Assembly (NCBI RefSeq): GCF_901933205.1
Contig: NC_044581.1
Location: forward strand, 15,427,501-15,491,500
Direction: 5' to 3'
From: Camarhynchus parvulus
Taxonomy: Eukaryota > Chordata > Aves > Passeriformes > Thraupidae
Length of the DNA stretch: 64,000 nucleotides
Of the stretch, positions 1-10,878 are shown piece after piece. Both the position numbers and the translations under genes were made by a program. Below the pieces are notes generated by a model, which saw nothing but the letters and a program-made list of their open reading frames with translations, was not told the DNA's origin and did no database searches. The stretch's first letter is position 1, and every line of letters starts with the position of its first letter.

Positions 1-574
1 AATTACTCAACTTCTGTTATTTAACATTGTGCCCAGTTGTCCCCACAGCAACTACCAACATTGATCATGTCAACACCGTGAAACCGCTGTTCTTTTAAAA
101 GACATAGCCTGCTATTTGTGATTTTCAGCTGTTCAGCTAAGTTTTCAAGACATTATTTTCACATAGAACATGACATCAAATTCTTCTCTTTATCCAAAGA
201 TGAGTTATCAACTAGTTCTGTTGATATTTTCTGTAGGAAATAGGAGGAGACCCTCACAGAAAAGCTTGGCAAGAGTGAAGTTTGCTGTTACCTAGAGAAA
301 CTGGGGCTAAAATTACTTGCTATGGACAAAGACAAAACCTTTGGGGACCTTGATGTAAGCAAAAATAAGTTTGTCCCCTGTCCAGACAAATACACAAAAT
401 CTCAAGCAATGGCTGATTTAACAACTCAAAAGATTAGAGGAACTGTGAAACTGAGGGGAAACAGTGACAGAGGCTTTTAGAAGCCAGAAAAGTAAAATGG
501 AAATTAGCTTCTCTCACCAGCAGGCAAAACCATCAGAAGCAACATGAATTTCACAAAATGTCCTAACACTGAAA
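1..574. other. AT-rich non-coding DNA, no gene seen
   Basis: All frames are short and interrupted. A weak plus-strand acceptor-like site (pyrimidine stretch ending in AG near 236), paired with the donor motifs at 626-630, could outline a non-coding exon of about 390 bases. There is no open frame across it and I do not claim it. Confidence 0.6.
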
Positions 575-610
575 AGGCAATGCAGTTCTACCAGCTGAAC
601 TGCATTGTCT
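575..610. repeat. Short perfect hairpin (14-bp stem, 8-nt loop)
   Basis: Bases 575-588 pair with 597-610 through 14 consecutive pairs, one of them G-U (577/608), leaving an 8-base loop at 589-596. The core arms are AATGCAGTTC and GAACTGCATT. Pairing stops outside the stem, so it is too short for a typical microRNA precursor. It lies 16 bases upstream of the tandem repeat at 626-678. I can see the fold but not a function. Confidence 0.75.
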
Positions 611-625
611 CTGATTGTCCAGCTC

Positions 626-678
626 AGGTAAGATTTTACCATTACAGGTAAGATTTCACCATTACAGGTAAGATTTCA
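626..678 (+). repeat. 20-bp tandem repeat, 2.65 copies, each with a splice-donor motif
   Basis: Copies lie at 626-645, 646-665 and 666-678 (partial). Each starts AGGTAAGATTT and is preceded by C. Copies 1 and 2 differ at one base. CAG/GTAAGA is close to the vertebrate 5' splice consensus, so the duplication has made three equally good donor motifs 20 bases apart on the plus strand. No coding exon ends here. Confidence 0.85.
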
Positions 679-3600
679 AATATTCTTCATTTCACCTGGG
701 AAAAAACATAAGGTTATACATGTGCTACAGGGAAGGCAGTCTGAATACAACAGAGCTAGTTCTATGCCCATCAATGTCAAAAACCATCTGTAAAATCTTC
801 ATAACCAAAAGGAATTTTCAAGAAGGAAAGAATGAACATCATATTTGGTTTCTCACAATCCAGACTGGGTTTTCAAGCACTAAGAAAAGTCTAGTCTAAA
901 TAAATAGATTCAGAAATCAGCACATCTAAGAAAAAACATGGCAACGCAGTTCTCCATGATCCAGACAATGAAAACACAAAAAGTGCTCCAATAATTAATT
1001 TTATAAAAATCAATTAATAAAATTTTTATTCAGTGGGTTATGAACTTCCTTTTATTTCCAGATTTATTTGTAGTCCACAAATGGTTGTCAACAAGAGTAC
1101 ATAAAGACAAGCTAGGACTGGGCAGAGAAAAGAGGTGGCAGCTCTTGTTTAGATTCATGAAGGTAATGCTCATATGCTGAATCTCATTTGGAAGCCATTC
1201 ACAAGAATTAAGGTAGAGGATAGACATGCCATATATATATATATTTATATAACATCAAGATATAGACATAAAATACATAACAAAAAGGCTGACATCAGGA
1301 CAGATGGCTGGTTCTTACATTTTTGCCAGGATATGCATCCTCTTTTCAATTACGACTAGATTTGTCAAGTTCTGATTATATATTGACATAAAATTGTTAC
1401 ATCCAATCACATAATCAAAACTGTGCCACTAATAAGAAAAATTACATTAAAATAATTTTAAAATATTCTTGCTACAAATCTTTATGCATTTCTATATGTA
1501 TCTTCTGAAATTTAAACGTAAGTCAGAAGAGCAGGGTGGCAATCTGTATTTCTATATATGCATAATCTATGCAATAGACACTCAGGCTGATTTTGAAATA
1601 GTCAAATTATGAAAGAAAGAAAATACTCTCAAGTGAAAAAAGAATACACTGTAAGTAAAAAAATATAAAATTATTTCAAAGACAAAATGCAAGCAATACG
1701 CACCACAGTTTCAGGAATAAATTAGAAATTACATAACATGAAAAATACTATAATTCCTTAGTCTGCCACTAATTCCACACTGATATTATCTTTTAGTGAT
1801 TATATAGAAGCCTACATAGAAAATACTATTTTCTATTCTTCATATTACAAAAGAATAACAACTACAGAAGTCCTGAAAATGGACTGCACTCTCCTTTCAG
1901 TTAAATTTTGTATATTCCCAGAAACATATTTAGGGAATAATAAGGCAGTTTTGAAAAATCTGCAAAGAAACACATAATTGGAGCACATTAAGTTACTTTG
2001 GCAGAGGGGATACCACAGGAGAACTCAAAGGTGGATGTTTTTCTGAAGATAAGTCACAAAGATGACTAGAAGGCACGAGTATATAGTTAACATTAACTCT
2101 TTCCAAGTGAATTTTGTCCTATATTGTATCAGGAAAGCAAATGATAGCATTTTTTAATTCTGTGTTATACTGCCCTTCTGTAAGCATTCTTCCTATTCGA
2201 TTGCACCATCTGGTTGGCAATTTGCCTATGTGTCCTTCCTGCTTTCTTGGAAACTAAGTGTGGATGTGCTTAGGAAAGAAATGGGAAACATTGCCTCTCA
2301 AGGAGTTGCCTGCCTGCACCATTTTAATTCTGCTCCCATTCTTGCCCTTTTTCTTCTATGTCATCACCATGTTCCTGATTCCTCTGGCCATGGACTGGGT
2401 TACTTCCAGTAGCGGTCATACCAAATGTTTGAATTTCAAATAGCTTTCTAAAGAAATGCTTCCATGTATTCCCTCCACAAATAAAGGCATTTTAGGGTTG
2501 GTTTATGTGGCTGTGTTTAAGGAGCACAGCACCACTCTATTTTAATATGCCTTAATGTATCTGGACACATGGTTCTTCCCACCCCCTCTTTCTCTCCATT
2601 TTTGAACCATTTATATTTTGTAGCCAGGAACTAATTTTCCACGCATTTTTCATTTTTATTTTTTGTATAAGGTCTTGCATCAAAATACTAGCCATTCAAT
2701 ATAAGGACAACATAATGATACAGCACCAAAAAAATGCCTTTTAAAACATTTTATTTATATCATGAAGCAGTGTCAGCAAAAATGTGGCCCTACTTCCTCT
2801 CCAGCATTCCCTCTAACCATGAGACAGTTGTGCTGGAGGGCTTTGTACAACTAAGGACCTCATACTAGGACTATATGAAGTGAATGCAGCTCACAGTTCA
2901 TTGCCCTCCCTCTAACAAACCTTGGAAGAATCCAGGTACTATTTTCCCTAGTCTTAGGCTTGCCATATTAGAGAGAGTAACATTATCCAAGTATAACACA
3001 GATAAATGAGAAATATCCAGGACTTACAGCCTTTTGGTGGGTAAGCATAATTGGGAGCATGAAAGGTATGTTGTGCACGTACCTGTTGCCATCTGAATGG
3101 GTCATAAATGGGCTATATATGGGCAAATAAACCTTTTCTTCCAGCAGAGGTCAAGAGCTCTAGAAGACTTTGGTCTCAGAAACCACAGATATTAGAGAAC
3201 TAATTTGATGAATGTATTAGTGAGGATCCAGATGCAGAGATTTTACCGAAATATCTGTGTTTTCTTACCCAGGAATTAACTGCACATCTGGAAAGAGTTC
3301 TCCAGAGTAGCGAGCAGTTGTTTAAAGGCTTAAGGTTAAACCCATAAGCCATTAGAAGTCTTAGATAGGAGACAAGCACTAATACAGAATTCAAATCCTT
3401 CAGAATCTCAGCTCAATTAGCACTTAATCCCACAGTTAATGGAACATGGCTGCCAACATCACAGCCATCAATGGTTCTTCCATGGAGAGCTCCTTATGTA
3501 CCGGAGGGTTTATATTTGGGCCAGGACTGGAAGCCCTCCCTCTTCTCAGTGCTGATAAACTCAGTGCTCTGGTCAGACCTTGATCCTCACTGGATTCATA

Positions 3601-4209
3601 AGTATTCCTCTGCCTCCCACACTGCCTTCAGTGGATGCTCATCACATGGCTAATTAGGTTCCTTACAAAATATGGAGTTGGAAGATCATGGGATGGTAGC
3701 ACACCTTTGTGTTTTGAACACCTACAAACACCTGTGACATCCTCACCTCAGTGACTAACGAGTGCCAGCTGCTCATTCTGTATGCATTGATCAACACACC
3801 ATCCTTCTCCCTGTGCCTCCTTTTTCTTCCCACCTTCACTTCAAGTATTGCAATAAAAATCGCAACCCACAGTCATACATAGAACCTACCCATTCCATTT
3901 GGAGCACTGCAAGAATGTGGTGCTCTGTGAGGAGAGCAATTTGTGATGCTGACTTTAGTATGAGTAAGGAAATCCCTGAGATTATCCAGTTCATCAGAGC
4001 AAGCTTTTCCCCCATTCCTCTCAAATGTCATCTTTGACCCTAAACTTTACACATGATACTTTTACATCTCTGTGTGTCTTGAATCTCTGCAAAACAAACT
4101 CTCCAACTGCTGCCTGCCTCAGCAGCAGTCTCTTCTCTTTCCTGAGCTATTTATGGCTTAATTTGGTGCCAACAATGTTTGCTGACTACTTCTTTAACTG
4201 TCTCCTTGA
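679..4209. other. AT-rich non-coding DNA
   Basis: No frame looks coding on either strand. It contains a short (AT)n tract at 1231-1244 and scattered A or T runs. A minus-strand donor-like site near 3755 follows a short open frame, but the upstream sequence is purine-rich and gives no acceptor, so I do not call an exon. Confidence 0.6.
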
Positions 4210-4400
4210 TACCTTGACATAAAATAATCATGCAAATTGGAAATGTTTTAATGGGAAATGCCCCTGTATTTCCATTAAAGTGCTTTTGGTTATGCCAAAG
4301 CAATGCAATTGGCCAAAACCAATAAATTGAACATTATTTTGTTGCAGTTCTGCCTGTGAAAGCTCTTAATACTGAAGGCATGTCAGTATTTTAAACCAGA
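4210..4400. promoter_or_regulatory. Possible conserved non-coding element with octamer motif
   Basis: This block has balanced composition and a high density of recognisable factor sites: an octamer ATGCAAAT (POU type) at 4230-4237, then CCAAT-type sequence in GCAATTGGCCAAAACCAAT near 4305-4323. It has no open frame. The call rests on motif texture alone; an alignment is needed to know whether it is conserved. Confidence 0.25.
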
Positions 4401-5502
4401 TGCAACATCTATATTTACATATACAATAGTCCTTAAAAATCTTCTGAGCACAAACAAGTTTTCAGCATCAAAAACAAGTATTTACCATAGTTAAGATACC
4501 CACAGTGTCTTAAATATTCTGCATTCCAGCTACTAAGACATACTTCAGTATTCAATGTGCCAGAGCACTGCAACAGTTTGTAAACAATGACTTTTTAATG
4601 GGAAACCCTGTACATGTTAAAAAATGATACAGTTCCCAATCTTATGTAACTAAAGATATCTTGCATAGATTATGAAGATTTAGAAACCTCTGAAAAACAG
4701 ATGTACCAAGCAACCCACTTAAAGGAAGCATATATTGAATTTATTTATTAATTTATACAGTGCCCATCTCAAAGCAGAGTCTGGAATCCTGTACAAAATA
4801 AACAAAAATTAAACCAAACTGGGCTCAGAGCCAAGAGAAATCAACTACATGAATAAAATGGGGAGGATGAAAGAAAACTATTCCAAAAAGATATATACAT
4901 GTCCCCAGATACTGGGCTGTCTTGTGGACATGTCATAATATCAATACTGGAAGTAACAGAAATACAATTTACAGCAAGGATAGAAGTACTCAAGAAACAA
5001 AAGAGAGCAATTATGACAGAGTTAATTTACAGCTATTGAAAGCCACAGCACAGAGGCAATTACATCAGAGGAAATACAAACTGTGTAAATTTTGAATGAA
5101 GATTGAGTACATATACTGTCACACATCTATAGGATTTCAGCTCCAACTATTGATCATATTGCATTTCATTCTTTGATTGAAATATTTAAACAGTGAGAAA
5201 ACATTGCAACTGCTATGGGAGAGCTTTTGAGTGGGTATTCCCTCAAATATATGAACTCCTATCCTATTACTGTCCTCCTTCCCATATTTTATTTATAATA
5301 CATCAGGGTTTTTAGTCCTTTTTTACAATTTTGATGACTTAGATGAATAATGATGAGGTAGCTGCCTAAGTACAGAGCTGCTATGAAGAAATGCCTCTGA
5401 GATCTAGGGAGAAAAGAGAAGGAAGCAGCACATTTTATGTTCAAAAGGCACAAACACCACACCACATAATTAAATTGGCTTTTGGCTGTGTATCCTCTCC
5501 CA
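4401..5502. other. AT-rich non-coding DNA
   Basis: No gene or dated repeat is recognised. Short A- and T-rich stretches occur near 4740-4860. Frames on both strands are short and low in protein-like content. Confidence 0.6.
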
Positions 5503-6030
5503 GTCACAGTATGGATCATGTTGGAAGGGACCACACCAGGTCATTTGGTCTGACCTTCCTGCTCAAGCAGGGCCAGCCCCAAGCACAAGGCACAGGGCTG
5601 TGTGCAGGTGGGGTTTGAATATCTCCAGTGAGGGAAGACAACACATGGTCTGGACAGTCTGCTCCTGTCACCCTGAAAGTGGATTTTTTCCTCATACTCA
5701 GCTGGAAGAGATGGATATCCTGTGTTTTAGTTTCTGCCCATTGCCTCTTGTCCTGGTCCTGGGTCCCACAGAGCAGAGCCTGGTCCATCCTCCGATGGAC
5801 ACAGATAAGATTTCCTCTGAGTCTCCTCCAGGTTAAACAGGCCCAGCTCCCTCAGCCCAGAACTGGACACGGGGCTGAGCAGAGGATCAGGATCCACTCC
5901 CTGACCTGCCATCAGTGCCTTTCCATGTGCCCCCAGGATCCCCAGGCCTTGTCCCCCAGGACACGCTGCTGGCCAGGGACGCCTGGCTGTCCACCCTTCC
6001 TGACAGAGCTGCTTCCCAGCCTGGACAGTG
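5503..6030 (-). mobile_element. CR1 LINE 3' fragment
   Basis: Read on the minus strand, this is the 3' part of a CR1 non-LTR retrotransposon, including the end of the reverse transcriptase region and the 3' UTR. On the plus strand it shows the usual reverse-complement landmarks in order: TTGGAAGGGACC near 5520, a GAATATCTCCAGTGAGGGA block near 5615, CCATTGCCTCTTGTCCTG near 5740, CAGGCCCAGCTCCCTCAGCC near 5840, then AGAACTGGACAC and a CCCAGGATCCCCAGGCC-type block. Long frames on both strands here (for example 5628-6116 plus) are by-products of the GC-rich element. It is interrupted by small indels and cannot be active. The upstream edge is approximate. Confidence 0.92.
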
Positions 6031-6200
6031 ATGAATTCCCTCTGGAATTCCCTATTTGCTCCAGCACGAACACCTTTTGGCCTGGATACCCAGGGGGATC
6101 CATTTGGTGGCAATAAGTCCCCTCAGGCCCAGAGTGGCCGGGCCCAGCATTGGCAGGAACATGGAGGCTGCGTGAGGGGAAGAGCACCCACCAGCACCTG
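6031..6200. other. GC-rich segment abutting CR1, origin unclear
   Basis: GC-rich sequence continues past the last CR1 landmark I recognise, including GGGCCCAGCATTGGCAGG near 6140. It may be more of the same element or the target of insertion. No coding evidence. Confidence 0.4.
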
Positions 6201-6458
6201 CTGGTTTTGGCACTTTTTTCATTATGTTATTTTGCCCGTACAGTGAACTCTACAACCATTTTTTTTTCTGACACCCCATCTCCTAGGACACCCCAGCATC
6301 AGCCCATCTGGTGACACACAGAATTTTATAAATTTATACACTGAAGACATTTTCAGTGTCTCTTGTGCTCTCTAACTCACTTTTTCAGAGTCTCTGTCTA
6401 AGCAGTCCTCTCCTTATAAAACTAATGAAACTTTAGCAACAGGTTCAGATTCCTTTAC

Positions 6459-6772
6459 CGAGGGACAGGATTTCAAAGTGAGATTCAACAGCCAAATCCC
6501 AGTCAGAGAAGAAAAAGACTTTTTCTTCTTCACTTAGTGGTTTTGAACTATTTATAAATAGGCAAAGTTTTACTGGAGGTGAGTGGTACAGCAAAATGTC
6601 TGAAAATATCAATGATGTTAAAACCCTGAGAAAATGTAAACACATTTGAGACATGGAAAAAAGTGTATCTATAAATACTTGTAAGGATGGACAGTAATCA
6701 ATAATGTGTCGTCCTAACTCAATTAATTCATCTTGCATTGCCCATAATACCAATATACTGAGAGACATTATT
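6459..6772 (-). other. Candidate exon or relic: open segment behind a strong acceptor
   Basis: On the minus strand a strong acceptor (T-rich tract ending TTTTTTCCAG, rc of 6773-6790) is followed by a frame open for about 105 codons, long for such AT-rich DNA. The peptide has an acidic start (MQDELIELGRHII), a hydrophobic middle, and a C-terminal part with SEEEKVFFFSDWDLAVE. The possible donor after 6459 (CTCG/GTAAAG) is only fair. Entry is in phase 2 and exit in phase 1, so it does not follow directly from the candidate exon at 27633-27684. I recognise no family. It could be an unknown exon, an old pseudogene, or chance. Confidence 0.22.
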
Positions 6773-7737
6773 CTGGAAAAAACAAAATTGCTTAATTTTT
6801 TAAAATATTTTCAATGTCTTTGTGCTTCATTTAGCATTTTGAAAATTGCTAACAAAATTATGTAGCAGTTAGACAAAATAATCTCTTACAAATATAATAT
6901 AAAGAAATGTGCCATGTTAATGTTCTTAAAAATTCTTATAAAAGTATATTTCAAAACAGTAGATTAAACCAAAATCTTTGACTGTATTAAATAAAGCCCT
7001 CACAATTTACTTCATCTCCCATTTTAAATATTTCCGTCTTTTTCTAAATATTTATTTCAAACACTGAGTTTGCCTCCTTAATTACATGTTATATTTTCAG
7101 GGGAGTGAGCTTCCCCTCATGCATCTCCAAGCAGACACCTGCATATCCATGAGCAAGAGAAGCATTCAAACACCTGCTATGAACCTTTTTTCCAGGGAAA
7201 GTTTAGCAGAGAATCTCTTTAACACCTATGATTAAAAAACATTTTACCAGGAATCTCTTATTGATTCAGATCCTAGCTGAAGCCCCCAATCAGCTTTATC
7301 AGAAATGAAGCTCTTCAGACTTCTAATTATAACACAATTTTCATTTGCCCTTTAAGGAATTACAATGCATCAGGATACAATTTTCTCTCCTGAGTGCTTG
7401 CCTCCAGATTAGTAATACTTTCTCAAAGTTGCAGCCAAAACAGCTCATTTCAAAAATGCAACAAAGATGCTTTGCCAACGTTAGCAAAATCTGGCAACTC
7501 ATTCCTTTAAATGCTTTTGCACTCCGAAACCTGAGGGCAAAGGTATAAGAAACAGAGGCAGAGAGGGGAAACTGAAATTGTAAAAGAAGGAAAATAATGA
7601 AACAAAGAACCTGAGGAACAACTCTCTTCAATAAATCAAATTAGCAAAGTCCAAAACTGGAGGAGGAAAAAAAAAAGATAACAAATTCTCTAATACTTAA
7701 TAACAACTTAGCTATAGCAGCAAGCCCCAGCAATGCT
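6773..7737. other. AT-rich non-coding DNA
   Basis: No recognised gene or repeat. Opposing short frames at 7341-7631 (minus) and 7345-7548 (plus) overlap and neither looks like a protein. Confidence 0.6.
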
Positions 7738-8040
7738 GTCACAGAGCTGTGGCATCACTCAGGTTGGAAGGGACCTTGCTGGACCAACAGTCCAATCTGT
7801 TGCTCAAAGCAGGATCAGTTCAGAACTCAGATCAGATTTCTCACAGCTTTGTCCATTTGGGTCCTGAAAAGCTATATAAACTGGAGAGGGCACAACTCTG
7901 GAGGCCCAAAGCTTAATTACCCTCTTAGCAAATTTATTTTTCCTTGAATCCAGGCAGATCCTCCCCAGTTCCAGTTTAAGCATTACCTTTTTCCTGCCAC
8001 TGTGAACCTCAGTATGTTCTCAGCCTCCTCCGCTTTTGTC
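7738..8040 (-). mobile_element. Old CR1-like LINE 3' fragment
   Basis: The plus strand carries the hallmark CAGGTTGGAAGGGACCTTGC near 7760, followed by a diverged CR1-type 3' region (TCCAATCTGTTGCTCAAAGCAGG near 7790, then a CCTCCCCAGTTCCAG block near 7960). It is more diverged than the copies at 5.5 and 10.7 kb, suggesting an older subfamily. Both edges are approximate. Confidence 0.7.
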
Positions 8041-9111
8041 TTCTAAGTTTCAGAAATAATGCCAAGATCAGAAAAAATGCCAAGCTTCTGTGGAGAAAAA
8101 GAAAAAGAGAAAGGACATTAAAACTGGATTACTGTAGAAACTGGATGGAGGAATTACATGAAATAAAATGCAGCAACAGCAATCCAATAAACAGCTAAGA
8201 TGGAAAGAGAGTAAATAAGCATGAGAATTGGGAACCAAATTCTATAGCCTGTTGTCTCCAGCACAAAACACGGTGCAGCACTGTAAGTACAGACAAAGGA
8301 GATGAAGTAAGGCTACTGATTTAATTCTTACCTTAATTAGGTATTACTAACTTTCCAGCTGCAAGGTTTCCTTTTAATGCAGTTTTCTGTAATAATGAAC
8401 CATATACCTATTTAACTGATTTTGATGCAAGAGAACTGATAAATTAGAACCACAGTCATGAAAAGCCCATGACATTCATGTTGTGACGACTGCTGTGGCA
8501 TCTGCCAGTTTTCAGGTCTGAATTGCTCTTTAGTAACATTAATTTCCCAATGTGTGACCATATTTTCAGGTACTTTCTGAAACTGGCCATTGTATAAGCT
8601 GCTAAAACCTTTTTCATGCAGACCCTTTTCAAAATCTCATTACTGAAAATAGGAACAGTTCAACTCATGTGGATTGAAATCCTTGGACTTTACAAGTATA
8701 TCATATTTCTGAATGCATAAAGCTACAACTCAGCAGGTACTTAAGCATGTGCATACTAATTGCATTCTAATAGTACTTTCGATATCAGTGGAATTGACAA
8801 TGTTTTTGAAATGAATCATCCACATGCCCATAATGCCAAGTAAGAGATCAGACTAAACTCAGAGGAAAAAGGGTCACAAAAGGCCAGAAGTATGATAAGG
8901 ATTTTATCATCTTACAGGCATTACAAACAGAAGTAAGGAGACAGAAGTATATTAGTAAGTGGTCACAAAAACACTTCAAAAACACATAATCAAGATGTAC
9001 ATAAAACTTATAGAAAGCTTCTCATTCTGTTTTGCCCCAAGGACTCAGCAAGAACTTATGTGCTTCTTGAACAGGTAGCTTAGTGGCACATGGGGATCTT
9101 GCCTCTGAAAC
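8041..9111. other. AT-rich non-coding DNA
   Basis: No gene recognised. Minus-strand donor-like GTAAGAATT (rc near 8331) has no open frame behind a matching acceptor. Confidence 0.6.
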
Positions 9112-9128
9112 AATTAATTAATTAATTA
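9112..9128. repeat. (AATT)n microsatellite, about 4 units
   Basis: A short run of AATT units. It is self-complementary and may be length-polymorphic. Confidence 0.85.
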
Positions 9129-9860
9129 GAAAACAATTCAATATCAGATCATGCTCCTGAATGAAATTGAAAGCAGTGGAAAAGAGCATCTGAGATCTGC
9201 CCTTTGCTTTTTTGGTAAGGAAGAATAGTGCAGCGTTTAACCCATGTTCCTTACTGGATGATCTCATGGGAAAGGGAGTTCCAGTTCACGCAGCAAAACC
9301 ACAGCTGAAATCATTCTGACCAATGATGGAACAAATGCATCAATATAATCCATCACATAAATGTTAGGACTAAGCTGGCAAAACCTCATTCATGTGAATA
9401 ATCCCATCAATACAGAGTCTAGATTAAAGGATACACATCAAACCCCAGCTGAGGTAAGGTTTTAAGCTCACCATTTTAGACAGAGATAATGTTCATATAA
9501 ACATCCAAACTTCTGGGACATTCATTACAATCAAAGTGCAAAGCTCTCAGGGTATGACCATTAATATGCTGGCACACAGCAATCTCTGTGAGGCAATCAA
9601 ACTCTTTTTCAGAATTATATTATCATCCCTACATATATGCCACTTCTTAAATTTTTCAAAAGCTTTCTTGCTTTTGATTTACTGCTTTTCTTATGGGGTT
9701 TATCAACTGCTTTTAGCTTCCTGGCACACTCCCAGACTCATCTGAGTAGTAGCATGAACCCAGTGATCTTGGCATCTAGAATTGTATCTTTAAAAAGCTA
9801 AATACCTTTGCTAGTGTCACGGTGGGTTCAAGCTTTAAATACAAACTTGCTCTCTCCTGT
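9129..9860. other. AT-rich non-coding DNA
   Basis: No recognised gene. A plus-strand donor-like motif (CTGAG/GTAAGG) occurs at about 9450 without a convincing upstream exon. Confidence 0.6.
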
Positions 9861-9950
9861 AGAGCACACACACAGGGGAATAAGCACACTCCCAGAGCAG
9901 AGCATACACACAGCAATAACCAGGCCCCCAGTGCAGAGCACACACCAGTG
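9861..9950. repeat. Imperfect minisatellite, about 37-bp unit
   Basis: Units begin AGAGCA(C/T)ACACAC at 9861, 9899 and 9935. The first two are 38 and 36 bases and the third is partial. On the minus strand this gives a repeated cysteine-rich peptide (CVCSALG...L) in a short frame at 9776-9979. That frame is better explained by the repeat than by a gene. Confidence 0.7.
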
Positions 9951-10659
9951 ACCCGATTGCTTTGTTTGCTGTGCCACACTTAAGCTCAGTGTTTTAAACC
10001 TGTGTTTCCTATATACAATGGTAATTGCAAATGGCCTTCAACAGCATCTCAAGAACACAATTATTTTATATAATGATATCTGAGAATTAGCAAGACACCA
10101 TACCACACTGTTTATCCATAACTAACAGGGTATGATGAATGAGTAAACCTGGTCCTAGCTAATGCCTTTCTGACCACCAAAATTCACTAAATGGATGATT
10201 CTAATTGCTTCCCAGTGTTTCTGAAATACCACATTTACAAAACTTTCCTTTTATTATCTATATAGATAGTGCTATTTAAAATAAAATCTACCTGTGTGTG
10301 CTTCAGGCCTTACTTTAATGAAAGTCTACCCTTATTGTAGATATGGCCACACAGAAGCCATGGAAGTGACATTACAGACCACAATGTTCACTTATGGAAA
10401 ATGCTTTTCTTAATGAAAAACTGACATTTTTCTAAAGTAATCAACCTTGAACTTATCAACAGGTAAAACACTAATCTCTTCTTTGCCAAACCCTAGGGAT
10501 TGCACAACTGTGTATTTTTGTGTAAGTTTTCATTGAACTATTTTTAGATAATTCAAGACATTTACAAGCCTTATTTAACACAGGACACATCTGTGCCGTT
10601 TTACCTTTCTCTGCTAGATTTTATTTAGGGCTCCCCTCAAAAAAATTAATGCTTTCCCA
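9951..10659. other. AT-rich non-coding DNA
   Basis: No gene, RNA or dated repeat recognised. Confidence 0.6.
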
Positions 10660-10878
10660 TCCCAAAATCATAGAATGCTTTGTGTTGGAAGGGACTTTAA
10701 AGACTATCCAGGTCCAACTTCCACCATCCCAGGGTGCTCCAAGCACCCTCCAACCTGACTTTGAACACTTCCAGGGAGAGGGTAACCACAGTTTCTCTGG
10801 GCAACCTGCGCCAGTTCCCTCACAAGGAAGAGTTTCTTCCAATATCTAATCTAAACCTTCTCTCTTCTCAGTATTCAA
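10660..10878 (-). mobile_element. CR1 LINE 3' end fragment
   Basis: Reading the plus strand, AATCATAGAATGCTTTGTG is followed by TTGGAAGGGACTTTAAAGA, CTCCAAGCACCCTCCAACCT, ACACTTCCAGGGAGAGGG, TTTCTCTGGGCAACCTG and TCTTCCAATATCTAATCTAA. This is the classic reverse complement of the CR1 3' UTR up to its terminal ATTCTATGATT-type repeat. It is 5' truncated, as expected of LINE insertion. Short frames on both strands here are by-products. Confidence 0.95.

Noticed and set aside
3700..3760. Donor-like GTGAGG on the minus strand near 3755 after an open frame
   Set aside because: The upstream sequence on that strand is purine-rich and gives no acceptor.
5628..6116. Plus-strand frame of 162 codons and its overlapping minus frames
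   Set aside because: They lie over a GC-rich CR1 fragment oriented on the minus strand, and their peptides match no protein domain.
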